Source: RZZS01 sp964498755 (lineage in GTDB: Bacteria; Pseudomonadota; Alphaproteobacteria; Micavibrionales; Micavibrionaceae). From it: a DNA stretch of 6,495 nucleotides. The position numbers and the translations under genes were made by a program. Positions 1-5,891 of the stretch are shown here, piece after piece. Where the stretch lies: the NCBI GenBank assembly GCA_964498755.1, contig CAZCIB010000076.1:1-6495 (forward strand), given 5' to 3'. The notes below the pieces were generated by a model. It was not told the DNA's origin, did no database searches, and worked only from the letters and a program-made list of their open reading frames with translations. How positions within the stretch are numbered: position 1 is the stretch's first letter; each line of letters starts with the position of its first letter.

Positions 1-148
1 CAGTGAATCATAAATCTCATCGCCTATCAGATATTTCTCACGCGATTACCCTGATAAATTTATCATTTTCCTGCCGCAATGAGCGCGGGACGCGTTTCGG
101 TAGCCGGGTTTTAATAATTTATCTGGAAAAGGTAACGGGCCCGTTAAA

Positions 149-169
149 CGGACTAAGTCCGGTTTTTTT
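149..169 (+). terminator. Intrinsic terminator of an upstream gene outside the window
   Basis: Stem CGGAC (149-153), loop TAA, stem GTCCG (157-161), one G, then seven T (163-169). Just before it is a perfect 14-bp palindrome (TAACGGG/CCCGTTA, 133-146) that could form a second hairpin in the same RNA. The orientation with the T-run is +, so it would end a transcript entering from the left. The stem is short, so strength is uncertain. Confidence 0.55.
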
Positions 170-204
170 CGCGTTTTTATAGCCTTTCAAAATAGAGTTG
201 TTTT

Positions 205-264
205 GTCATCCTGAGCCGAAGGCGAAGGATCTCGAAGGGATTCTTCGCTCGCGCTCAGAATGAC
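205..264. repeat. Dispersed inverted-repeat element (GTCATCCTGAGC type)
   Basis: The arms GTCATCCTGAGC (205-216) and GCTCAGAATGAC (253-264) are reverse complements with a single mismatch, enclosing a 36-nt interior that includes GAAGGATCTCGAAGG. The motif resembles an intergenic repeat widespread in many bacterial genomes. It is non-coding and has no sign of transposase or target-site duplication within the window. Confidence 0.6.
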
Positions 265-396
265 AGATTCATGACAGCGCTTATCCTATTTTAAAAAGAC
301 TACAAATCTAGATACAGGTATGCAGTTGATAAAAACATCATACCACATTTGAAACGTTCCGACGGGAATTTTTCACCACAGAGACTCAGCCTGCCT

Positions 397-429
397 CGCC
401 GAACCCCGGACTTGATCCGGGGGAAGGCG
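397..429. repeat. Nested hairpin repeat with CCCCGGA/TCCGGGG core
   Basis: CGCC (397-400), GAA, CCCCGGA (404-410), loop CTTGA, TCCGGGG (416-422), GAA, GGCG (426-429). The two arms match symmetrically, with GAA on both sides forming an internal loop. The flanks contain CACAGAG-like direct motifs (near 377-384 and 436-452), as is common in intergenic repeat families. It has no T-run and so is not an obvious terminator. Confidence 0.55.
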
Positions 430-474
430 GGAGAACGCAGAGTTTCACAGAGAAGTCCCCCTAAGAAACAACCG

Positions 475-567
475 TCACCCGCGAGCGATCACCGGAAGCG
501 AAGCAATCCATGCTGATTTATGGATTGCCGTCCCCGCCTGCGCGGGGACAGGCTTCATCGCAATGAC
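475..567. repeat. Composite repeat with two stem-loops
   Basis: The unit opens with GTCA (475-478) and closes with TGAC (564-567). Inside are GCAATCCAT (503-511) pairing with ATGGATTGC (520-528), and GTCCCCGC (530-537) pairing with GCGGGGAC (542-549). Both stems are perfect. It looks like a dispersed repeat (REP/MITE-like) with no coding capacity of its own. Confidence 0.5.
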
Positions 568-584
568 GCCTCCCCCGAAACGTC

Positions 585-644
585 ATCCCGGAAGCTATGT
601 CGAGCATGCCGCGCAGCGGCATAGTGAGACTTGCTATCCGGGAT
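585..644. repeat. Composite inverted repeat, ATCCCGGA/TCCGGGAT
   Basis: Outer arms ATCCCGGA (585-592) and TCCGGGAT (637-644) are perfect reverse complements. AGC/GCT extends the pairing past one bulged A. Nested inside is a perfect 7-bp hairpin ATGCCGC (606-612) with GCGGCAT (616-622). The CATCCCGG edge is shared with the repeat at 2462-2483, suggesting related families that sit on both sides of the putative CRISPR locus. Confidence 0.5.
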
Positions 645-698
645 CCATAGGGAGGTCGCGTTTGCGCCGCCGTTGTTTTGAAGCGCGAAGAGGCGAAG

Positions 699-741
699 AG
701 GTGAATATTTTAGGCCGGGCAGAAAAATATCGCAATCACCT
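699..741. promoter_or_regulatory. Long imperfect inverted repeat in the array's presumed leader
   Basis: AGGTGA followed directly by ATATTTT (699-711) pairs with AAAATAT (724-730) and, after a 5-nt bulge CGCAA, with TCACCT (736-741). That gives 13 paired bases around a 12-nt loop, ending 7 nt before the first CRISPR repeat. The stretch is AT-rich, as array leaders often are. It could be a regulatory site, a structured leader RNA or a signal for repeat recognition. No good -35/-10 pair was found here. The pairing is seen directly; the function is inference. Confidence 0.4.
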
Positions 742-748
742 AAAAAAC

Positions 749-850
749 GTCACGGTACCCCGCCATTCAGGGGGACACCGCAACACAACCGCGATCCGAA
801 AACGGGAAGGTTTGGTCACGGTACCCCGCCATTTAGGGGGACACCGCAAC
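749..850 (+). CRISPR. Minimal CRISPR array: two 36-nt repeats, one 30-nt spacer
   Basis: Repeat 1 (749-784) and repeat 2 (815-850) are both 36 nt and differ at one base only (C768 versus T834). The spacer (785-814) is exactly 30 nt, giving a 66-nt period, the usual geometry of type VI arrays. Each repeat folds as GT-CA-CGGT-A-CCCC, an 8-nt loop plus one G, GGGG-AC-ACCG-CA-AC. The single variable base lies in the loop, so the stem is preserved. The CCCC...GGGGAC...AAC layout closely resembles Cas13a-type direct repeats, in which the repeat precedes the guide in the crRNA. I therefore favour + strand transcription, also because a + strand terminator follows at 906-940. The next 30 nt (851-880) would act as a guide for repeat 2 but are not followed by another repeat. 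The alternative is a pair of dispersed repeats, but exact 36/30/36 spacing beside a HEPN protein argues for CRISPR. Confidence 0.82.
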
Positions 851-905
851 AGGAACCATATCAACATACTGAATAAACAGAGATATATGGCTCCGCGGGA
901 CTTAA

Positions 906-940
906 TGAAACGGATAAAATCCGTTTCACCCGGCTCTTTT
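906..940 (+). terminator. Intrinsic terminator downstream of the CRISPR array
   Basis: A perfect 10-bp stem TGAAACGGAT (906-915), loop AAA, ATCCGTTTCA (919-928) is followed after CCCGGCTC by a run of five T (936-940). The T-run is on the + strand, so it suits an array transcript coming from the left. The minus strand lacks a T-run after the hairpin, so it would be a weaker terminator for the convergent effector gene ending at 964. Confidence 0.6.
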
Positions 941-963
941 TATAGTTTATTTCTCCCGGTTTT

Positions 964-2358
964 TCAACAGATGGATAATTTCGCCTGGTCCAGCGCCCGC
1001 CGCCAGAGCGCAACCTCTTTTTTTATAAGAAGACGTTTGTCCAGCGCGTAAAGTTCTTCGTCTTTGTACGTCTCCCTGTTTTCCACGCTCCAGCGGCGCA
1101 CATGGATCATGGAGGGCGGATCGCCCTGAAAATCGGCGATGGCGTATTTCTGTCTTTTGAACAGGCGCTCCAGAGACGTATAGAAATCGTTCGCCCTGAC
1201 CCGTCCGTCCGGCAGCTTTACGAGAGCGATCATAACCGCGTCAAAAACCTCGTCGACGCCGTAAATCCGGCCCTGTTTATCCTTTACGGCCCAGAACACG
1301 CCGTTATGCGCGACCGCGTTGCGGATATCGCGCAAGGGGCCATTTAGCTTTTTCTCGCTTTTGATGCGCGACAGGGCGCGGTGCAGGACGAGATTTACGT
1401 TGACAGTCAGTTCATAAAATTCCTCGATATGCCGACGGACATTCAGTTTATCCGTCTCCGGACATTCCGGCGACAGCCGCGCCTTTATACGGCGGATATT
1501 CTGCTCGCCGATAAAATAATAGCGCATCTTGAATCTATGCATGCCGTAATCCGTGCGCTTGCTTTGCAGGGCGTCATAAGCCCGCCGCCAGCGCTGGTTC
1601 GGGGAGACAAGATATTTCCTTTTGTGCCGGGGCAGGTTGTTTCTCGTGCGTTCTTCCGCATAGAGTTTTTTTGTCCGCTCGCGCCGTTGCCGGATGCAGT
1701 TTTTAAACAGTTCGCGGATTTCATCCCTGATCTCCTGCATGTCCCCGGCGGCGCCGTGATCGTCCAGCTTTTTGTGATACCGGTGAACGCGGCCCCTAAA
1801 CAGGTTCAGCATTTCCGGCGGCAGCAGCAGCCCAAGATAGGCGAGAGCTTTTTCTTCCCTGAATTGTTTTGGCGCGCCTTTGCGGACGCGTTCCTCGTAA
1901 TGCTCAAGGTAATCGCGCTTTTCCTTAAGCGTTTTAATAACGCGCAGGAAAGACGGAAAATCGAGAAAGATCGCGTGATTGTGTTTCAGCGTGTCTTCAA
2001 AAACTTTTTTCGTCGGGTCCGGAAGCGATTCAAGGAAACCGATGAAATCCGTTTTGTAGCAATCAAGCGTCTGGAGCGTGCGCAGTTTGGGTTCGAGAAT
2101 GCATGCTCTTAAATAATTGTTCGATTCTGTATTTGCCGGGATGTTCGCGTCCGCTAGTCTCAGCATTTCATAGCGGCGCTTTTTGGCCTTCTTGTTGTTC
2201 GTGCTGAACACGTCCCAGAAAATGCTCTGAATATAGGTTCCCGCGAGCCGGATGAAATACAGGTAATCCGCCCGAAAATCAGGGAAGACTTCCAGTTCGG
2301 ACAAATCTATTTGCGCGCCAGAGACGGCAGCGGGTTTGGATACGACCTGTTCGGGCAT
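964..2358 (-). CDS. cas13: Compact Cas13-like (Cas13an-like) type VI CRISPR RNA-guided RNase
   Basis: A 464-residue, very basic cytoplasmic protein, not similar to any ordinary housekeeping family I recognise. It has two HEPN-type Rx4H motifs: RDYLEH at residues 148-153, closing an N-terminal helical region (about 25-165), and RNAVAH at 346-351 within LRDIRNAVAHNG, in a C-terminal helical domain (about 280-455). The region at 205-255 is highly charged with many Arg/Lys, fitting RNA binding. Two Rx4H HEPN sites in one chain is the hallmark of Cas13, in which the two motifs form one composite RNase site. Most Cas13s have roughly 775-1300 residues, so this matches only the compact Cas13an class. 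Its 3' end lies 113 nt from a 36/30-nt array. The ATG at 2358 is preferred: a TTG eight codons upstream (2382) has no ribosome site and abuts a -10-like box. Sampled lines are about 42-47% GC versus about 58-63% in neighbours. The alternative is a non-CRISPR HEPN defence RNase of the Abi/toxin kind. Confidence 0.8.
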   Translation of the reverse strand: MPEQVVSKPAAVSGAQIDLSELEVFPDFRADYLYFIRLAGTYIQSIFWDVFSTNNKKAKKRRYEMLRLADANIPANTESNNYLRACILEPKLRTLQTLDCYKTDFIGFLESLPDPTKKVFEDTLKHNHAIFLDFPSFLRVIKTLKEKRDYLEHYEERVRKGAPKQFREEKALAYLGLLLPPEMLNLFRGRVHRYHKKLDDHGAAGDMQEIRDEIRELFKNCIRQRRERTKKLYAEERTRNNLPRHKRKYLVSPNQRWRRAYDALQSKRTDYGMHRFKMRYYFIGEQNIRRIKARLSPECPETDKLNVRRHIEEFYELTVNVNLVLHRALSRIKSEKKLNGPLRDIRNAVAHNGVFWAVKDKQGRIYGVDEVFDAVMIALVKLPDGRVRANDFYTSLERLFKRQKYAIADFQGDPPSMIHVRRWSVENRETYKDEELYALDKRLLIKKEVALWRRALDQAKLSIC

Positions 2359-2382
2359 GCGTAAACCATAACAGGGAAGCAA

Positions 2383-2388
2383 ATTTTA
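2383..2388 (-). promoter_or_regulatory. Possible -10 box of the Cas13-like gene
   Basis: On the minus strand this reads TAAAAT (5 of 6 to TATAAT) in an AT-rich stretch (2383-2400). Transcription would then begin near 2376, downstream of the TTG codon at 2382 but upstream of the ATG at 2358, which supports the ATG start. No good -35 is seen at the correct spacing; a TTGAAC further upstream is too far away. Weak evidence. Confidence 0.25.
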
Positions 2389-2461
2389 TGAAATTAAAAC
2401 ATTCGCGTCTTCACCCCTTCGCGGTTCAAAAAAATCGAAGCGTGGAAACAGTCTCCCTATG

Positions 2462-2483
2462 CATCCCGGCTTTCGCCGGGATG
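2462..2483. repeat. Dispersed hairpin CATCCCGGC-TTTC-GCCGGGATG
   Basis: A perfect 9-bp stem with a TTTC loop lies between map and the Cas13-like gene. It is typical of short intergenic palindromes scattered through many alphaproteobacterial genomes. There is no T-run on either side, so it is not a standard terminator, though it could stabilise the 3' end of the map mRNA. It shares the ATCCCGG edge with the repeat at 585-644 on the other side of the CRISPR locus. Confidence 0.6.
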
Positions 2484-2533
2484 ACGTGTGAGGGCGCGGC
2501 GGGATGGCGTGCTTGAAGAAAAGTCCGCAAGCC

Positions 2534-3346
2534 TCACGCGTAAGGCGGTTTCGTATATCCCTTCGGCGATTTCGTGAAAATCTCGTAGCCGTCTTCGGTT
2601 ACGCCGATCGTGTGTTCGAACTGCGCCGATAGCGACCTGTCCCGCGTTACGGCGGTCCAGCCGTCGGGCAGGACTTTGGTGGCGAAATGGCCGGCGTTGA
2701 TCATCGGCTCGATCGTAAAGAACATGCCGGCCTCCAGAACCGTTCCTTCGCCGGGCTGGCCGAAGTGGAGAACCGAGGGCGGACAGTGAAACGTCCGGCC
2801 GATGCCGTGGCCGCAGAAATCCTGAACGACCGAAAACCGGGCCGTTTCGGCGACCGTCTGAATGGCGTGGCCGATATCGCCGAGCGTTTTGCCGGGACGT
2901 ATGACGTCTATGCCCGCCATCATCGCGTCATAGGTCACGTCCACGAGACGGCGCGCCTTGACCGGGACTTTATCGCCGACGAGAAACATGCGGCTCGTAT
3001 CGCCGTGCCAGCCGTCGACGATTACGGTAATGTCGATATTGGCGATATCGCCCTCGGCCAGAGCCTTGTCGCCCGGGATGCCGTGACAGACGACATGATT
3101 GACGGAAATGCACGTCGCCTTGGGAAAGCCCTTGTAATTCAGCGGGGCGGGCGTTGCGTGGCGATCCTTGATAAAGTCGTGGCAAAGGCGGTCGAGATCG
3201 TCGGTGACCGCGCCGGGGACGACGTGCGGCGTGATCATGTCAAGGACTTCCGCCGCCAGTTTACCGGCGCGGCGCATGCCCTCGAAATCCGCGGGGGCGT
3301 GAATGGGAACGCCTTCTCCGGAATAATTCTGCAACGGGTCGGTCAT
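2534..3346 (-). CDS. map: Type I methionine aminopeptidase
   Basis: This 270-residue cytosolic metalloprotease removes the N-terminal methionine from new proteins after deformylation. All catalytic residues are in place and evenly offset from the E. coli enzyme: H88 (in VCHGIP), D105 (NIDIT), D116 (HGDTSRMF), H180 (CGHGIG), E213 (TIEP) and E244 (QFEHT). Length is normal for the family, with a slightly longer N-terminus as in alphaproteobacteria. The ATG at 3346 is preceded by AGGAGT with unusually tight spacing, but the next in-frame Met (residue 24) falls inside the conserved start of the fold, so the start stands. It is divergent from the cinA-like gene across 118 bp. In many alphaproteobacteria, as I recall, radC lies downstream of map; here the space is taken by the repeat hairpin and the Cas13-like gene. 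Confidence 0.97.
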   Translation of the reverse strand: MTDPLQNYSGEGVPIHAPADFEGMRRAGKLAAEVLDMITPHVVPGAVTDDLDRLCHDFIKDRHATPAPLNYKGFPKATCISVNHVVCHGIPGDKALAEGDIANIDITVIVDGWHGDTSRMFLVGDKVPVKARRLVDVTYDAMMAGIDVIRPGKTLGDIGHAIQTVAETARFSVVQDFCGHGIGRTFHCPPSVLHFGQPGEGTVLEAGMFFTIEPMINAGHFATKVLPDGWTAVTRDRSLSAQFEHTIGVTEDGYEIFTKSPKGYTKPPYA

Positions 3347-3383
3347 ACTCCTGCTTTCTTGACTTTTATTAAAGTTCAGCTAT

Positions 3384-3414
3384 TTGCACTCTTACTAATG
3401 TATCATGCTATGAT
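3384..3414 (+). promoter_or_regulatory. Likely promoter of the cinA-like gene
   Basis: TTGCAC (3384-3389) and an extended -10, TG-C-TATGAT (3406-3414), are separated by 19 bp. TATGAT matches 5 of 6 consensus bases and the TG extension compensates for the long spacer. Transcription would begin near 3420, about 45 nt before the ATG at 3465. A divergent promoter for map must overlap this interval; TTTAAT on the minus strand (3368-3373) is a candidate -10 without a good -35. Confidence 0.45.
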
Positions 3415-3464
3415 TGCGAACTGGATAACATATCCGGATAATAAAGAGAAGCGCTACGGCAGAC

Positions 3465-4256
3465 ATGAACGACACGAATGGCAAAGACACCTATTCCGCC
3501 GCTATTTTGATCATCGGCAATGAAATCCTCTCGGGCCGGACGCAGGACTCGAACACGTCATGGATTGCCGAAAAGCTTGTGAGCCGCGGGACGCGCATCC
3601 TTGAGGTGCGGATTATTCCGGACGACCGCGCGGCGGTTATCGCGGCTGTGAACGAGCTGCGCGAAAAAGTGGATTACCTGTTCACGACCGGCGGTATCGG
3701 CCCGACCCACGACGATATTACGGCGTCCTGCGTGGCCGAGGCGTTTGATCTGGAGCTGGAGCGCAATGAAGACGCGTACGCGATGCTTGTTGACTATTAC
3801 GGCGAAGAAAACGTAACTGACGCGCGCCTTAAAATGGCGATGGCGCCGAAAGGGGCCAGGCTCATTCCCAACCCCGTCTCCGGCGCGCCGGGATTTGCGA
3901 TAGACAACGTATTCGTCATGGCCGGCGTGCCGCGCATTATGCAGTCGATGTTTGAGCACGTCATGGGATGGATCAAAATCGGCAAGCCGCTGATTTCCAA
4001 TACGATTGCCTGTAATCTGCAGGAAAGCGTGATTGCGGGCAGTCTCACGGAGCTACAGGAAAAATACCCCCCCGTCGAAATCGGCAGCTACCCGCATTAC
4101 CGCGGCGGCATTCTCGGTCTTTCCGTCGTATTGCGCTCTATAGACAACGACGTTTTAAACGCCGCGACCAGAGACCTGATCAAGCTTGTCCGGGAATACG
4201 ACGCCGAGCCCCAGGCGATATCCATACGCTCTAAGGGCGAGGATCTCGGGGTTTAA
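3465..4256 (+). CDS. CinA-type molybdopterin-binding domain protein (stand-alone)
   Basis: A 263-residue protein of the MoCF_biosynth fold (COG1058, the N-terminal half of CinA). Family hallmarks are visible: IGNEILSGRTQDSN (17-30), TTGGIGPTHDDIT (74-86), NPVSGAPGF (136-144) and MAGVP (152-156). In full CinA this domain is joined to a C-terminal NMN deamidase (PncC-like) of about 160 residues; that half is absent here, a common situation in alphaproteobacteria. Members are often named 'competence/damage-inducible protein A', but no competence role can be claimed. The N-terminal domain in CinA/COG1058 enzymes has been linked to ADP-ribose pyrophosphatase activity; whether this one retains it is unknown. 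The ATG at 3465 follows a weak AAGAGAAG purine stretch. The stop overlaps the stop of the convergent transporter gene. Confidence 0.9.
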   Translation: MNDTNGKDTYSAAILIIGNEILSGRTQDSNTSWIAEKLVSRGTRILEVRIIPDDRAAVIAAVNELREKVDYLFTTGGIGPTHDDITASCVAEAFDLELERNEDAYAMLVDYYGEENVTDARLKMAMAPKGARLIPNPVSGAPGFAIDNVFVMAGVPRIMQSMFEHVMGWIKIGKPLISNTIACNLQESVIAGSLTELQEKYPPVEIGSYPHYRGGILGLSVVLRSIDNDVLNAATRDLIKLVREYDAEPQAISIRSKGEDLGV

Positions 4257-5746
4257 CCAAATATCCACTGACCCAGAGTAAATGTTATCAAAGTAATGAG
4301 CGGCAGGGCAATGATGGCGATAACCGCGCCCGCTTTGGCCATCTGCGGTACCGTGAATACGTTGGACGCGTAGACAATCGCGTTCGGCGGCGTTGCGACC
4401 GGCATCATGAACGCGCAGGAACAGGCCATCACCACCGGGATAGCCAGCATCAGCGGCGGCGCGCCCAGCGTTGCGGCCAGCGAAATGGACAGCGGCACGA
4501 GCGTCGCGGCGGTGGCGGTATTGCTGGTGACGTGAGAGACCAGCAGGGCCATGGTTGCGCCGAGAAGGGCGATGGCGAAGAGCGGCAAAGCGTCAAGATT
4601 TGCGAGCATCGCGCCGACCCAGTCGGCCAGTCCGGACGTCTGCACCATCATGCCGAGGGACAATCCACCGCCGATCAGCACCATGACGTTCCACGGCAGA
4701 TCGCGCGTGCTGCTCCAGTCCAGCAATGAGACCTGAAGGTTTCTGTCCTCGGGGATCAGGAACAAGAGCAGAGCCGCCGTCATCGCGATTCCCGCGTCGC
4801 TCAGGGCAAGGTCCGGGAAAATGTCCATTAAAAACGGGCGGCAGGTCCAGCATATGGCCGCGAAGGCGAAAATCATCGCCACGCGCTTTTCCGCTGTTTT
4901 TACTGTTCCCAGCGCGTCACGTTCCTGCTGGATCAGGCTGCGCACCCCGACGAGATCCTCGCTGCCGACCGGGAAGACGAGCTTGACGAGTACGATCCAC
5001 GCTATGACCAGAAGGATCATGGACGTCGGAATGCCGAGCAGCATCCATTCCGCAAAGCCTATCTCAATCTCGGAATGTTCGGCGAGAAATCCGGCCAGCA
5101 CGGCGTTGGGCGGCGTGCCGATCAGCGTACCCATGCCGCCGATCCCGGCGCCGAACGCAACCCCGAGCATCAGCGCGATGGGCAGGTTCGTCGCCGCCTT
5201 GCCGCGTGATTGCAGGTTTTCATCCTGTTGAAGCAGCGCAACGACCGATAATCCGATAGGCAGCATCATCGCCGCCGTGGCGGTGTTCGACACCCACATC
5301 GAGAGAAGCGCCGTGGCCAGCATGAACCCGCCGACGAGCCTGTCCGGTTTTCTGCCCGCAATGGTCAGAACCGCAAGGGCAATGCGCCTGTGCAGGTTGC
5401 AGCGCTGCATGGCAAGGCCGATCATGAACCCGCCGAGCATCATGTATACAAGAGGATTGGCGTAAGGCGCGGCCGTCTCGTTAATGCTCGCCACGTTCAA
5501 AAGCGGGAACAGCACGAGCGGCACGAGCGCGGTCGCGGCGATGGGAATGGCCTCGGTCATCCACCATGTGGCCATGAGAAACACAACGGCCGTAACCCGC
5601 CACGCTTCGTCCGGCATGCCCGCGGGCGAGGGGAAGATGAGCGGAATACAGAACAGAATCACGCCGATGATAATGCCCAGCAGGCGCGGCAGCGCGGCCT
5701 CCTCGGGACTGGACATGTAAAAAGGAATGTGAAAGGCCAGTTTCAT
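4253..5746 (-). CDS. DASS/SLC13-family dicarboxylate or anion:Na+ symporter
   Basis: A 497-residue inner-membrane transporter with many hydrophobic segments. Residue numbers are from the ATG at 5746. It carries the duplicated signature of the divalent anion:Na+ symporter family: SNT at 153-155 and 408-410, each in SNTATAA, and the paired hairpin motifs GTPPN (210-214) and ATPPN (451-455). These form the two pseudo-symmetric substrate and Na+ sites. WWMTEAIPIAATALVP (61-76) is also typical. The probable substrates are C4-dicarboxylates, citrate or a similar anion; which one cannot be read from the sequence, and a sulfate or phosphate transporter is less likely given the overall CitT/SdcS-like look. 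A GTG three codons upstream (5755) is an alternative start; neither has a strong ribosome site. It overlaps the cinA-like gene by 4 bp at the palindromic TTAA and is divergent from brnTA. Confidence 0.93.
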   Translation of the reverse strand: MKLAFHIPFYMSSPEEAALPRLLGIIIGVILFCIPLIFPSPAGMPDEAWRVTAVVFLMATWWMTEAIPIAATALVPLVLFPLLNVASINETAAPYANPLVYMMLGGFMIGLAMQRCNLHRRIALAVLTIAGRKPDRLVGGFMLATALLSMWVSNTATAAMMLPIGLSVVALLQQDENLQSRGKAATNLPIALMLGVAFGAGIGGMGTLIGTPPNAVLAGFLAEHSEIEIGFAEWMLLGIPTSMILLVIAWIVLVKLVFPVGSEDLVGVRSLIQQERDALGTVKTAEKRVAMIFAFAAICWTCRPFLMDIFPDLALSDAGIAMTAALLLFLIPEDRNLQVSLLDWSSTRDLPWNVMVLIGGGLSLGMMVQTSGLADWVGAMLANLDALPLFAIALLGATMALLVSHVTSNTATAATLVPLSISLAATLGAPPLMLAIPVVMACSCAFMMPVATPPNAIVYASNVFTVPQMAKAGAVIAIIALPLITLITFTLGQWIFG

Positions 5747-5855
5747 TACGCACACGCTCTAAACGCCGGAAGACTCGAAACGAGCATATATTGCCAGCGC
5801 AGAAGCGGGCGCGCAACGGGGATCGGGGGGTTTTGAACCGTTAAAGTAAAAGCTC

Positions 5856-5884
5856 TTGAAATTACGATTATTTGGGGGCACAAT
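5856..5884 (+). promoter_or_regulatory. Putative brnTA promoter and operator
   Basis: TTGAAA (5856-5861), a 17-bp spacer and CACAAT (5879-5884, 4 of 6) form a reasonable sigma70 promoter. Transcription would begin near 5891, right at the GTG start of brnT. The interval 5868-5886 is an imperfect inverted repeat (TTATTTG...CACAATAA), a possible site for BrnA, which in studied brnTA operons represses its own promoter. The operator role is inference. Confidence 0.35.
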
Positions 5885-5891
5885 AAATAGA

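Larger units (their letters stand above)
1..698. other. Gene-poor intergenic region filled with hairpin repeats
   Basis: I see no convincing gene here. Positions 1-130 are AT-rich and include a perfect 14-bp palindrome (TGATAAATTTATCA, 52-65). A + strand reading frame is open from position 3 to a TAG near 180, but it runs straight through a terminator hairpin and resembles no protein I know. From 205 to 644 at least four different inverted-repeat units lie one after another and are listed separately. Between them (265-396) is AT-rich spacer with no recognisable signal. Such repeat-dense intergenic DNA is common in some alphaproteobacteria and often marks tolerant insertion sites. Confidence 0.6.

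Noticed and set aside
3..181. An open + strand frame entering from the left edge
   Set aside because: It reads through a terminator hairpin and T-run, has no protein-like character and is short enough to occur by chance.
749..850. Interpretation of the two 36-nt units as insertion-sequence ends or REP elements
   Set aside because: They are in direct rather than inverted orientation, lack target-site duplications or a transposase, and are exactly 30 nt apart beside a two-HEPN gene, which fits CRISPR better. A genome-wide search for the unit would decide.
853..916. A degenerate third CRISPR repeat after 850, or one before 749
   Set aside because: At the expected positions (683-718 and 881-916) the sequence shows no resemblance to the repeat.
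563..1051. A 162-codon + strand open frame with an internal repeated peptide (VPRHxGGHRN)
   Set aside because: It spans the hairpin repeats, both CRISPR repeats and the terminator; the peptide repeat is just the translated DNA repeat. It has no recognisable domain.
1381..2112. A 243-codon + strand open frame opposite the Cas13-like gene
   Set aside because: It lies wholly antisense to the two-HEPN protein, starts at an arbitrary ATG and has no recognisable domain.
2462..2483. The hairpin as an intrinsic terminator for map
   Set aside because: No T-run follows on the minus strand; it fits a dispersed palindromic repeat better.
2687..3523. A 278-codon + strand open frame
   Set aside because: It is the antisense shadow of map, whose catalytic residues are all conserved, and it runs through the divergent promoter into cinA.
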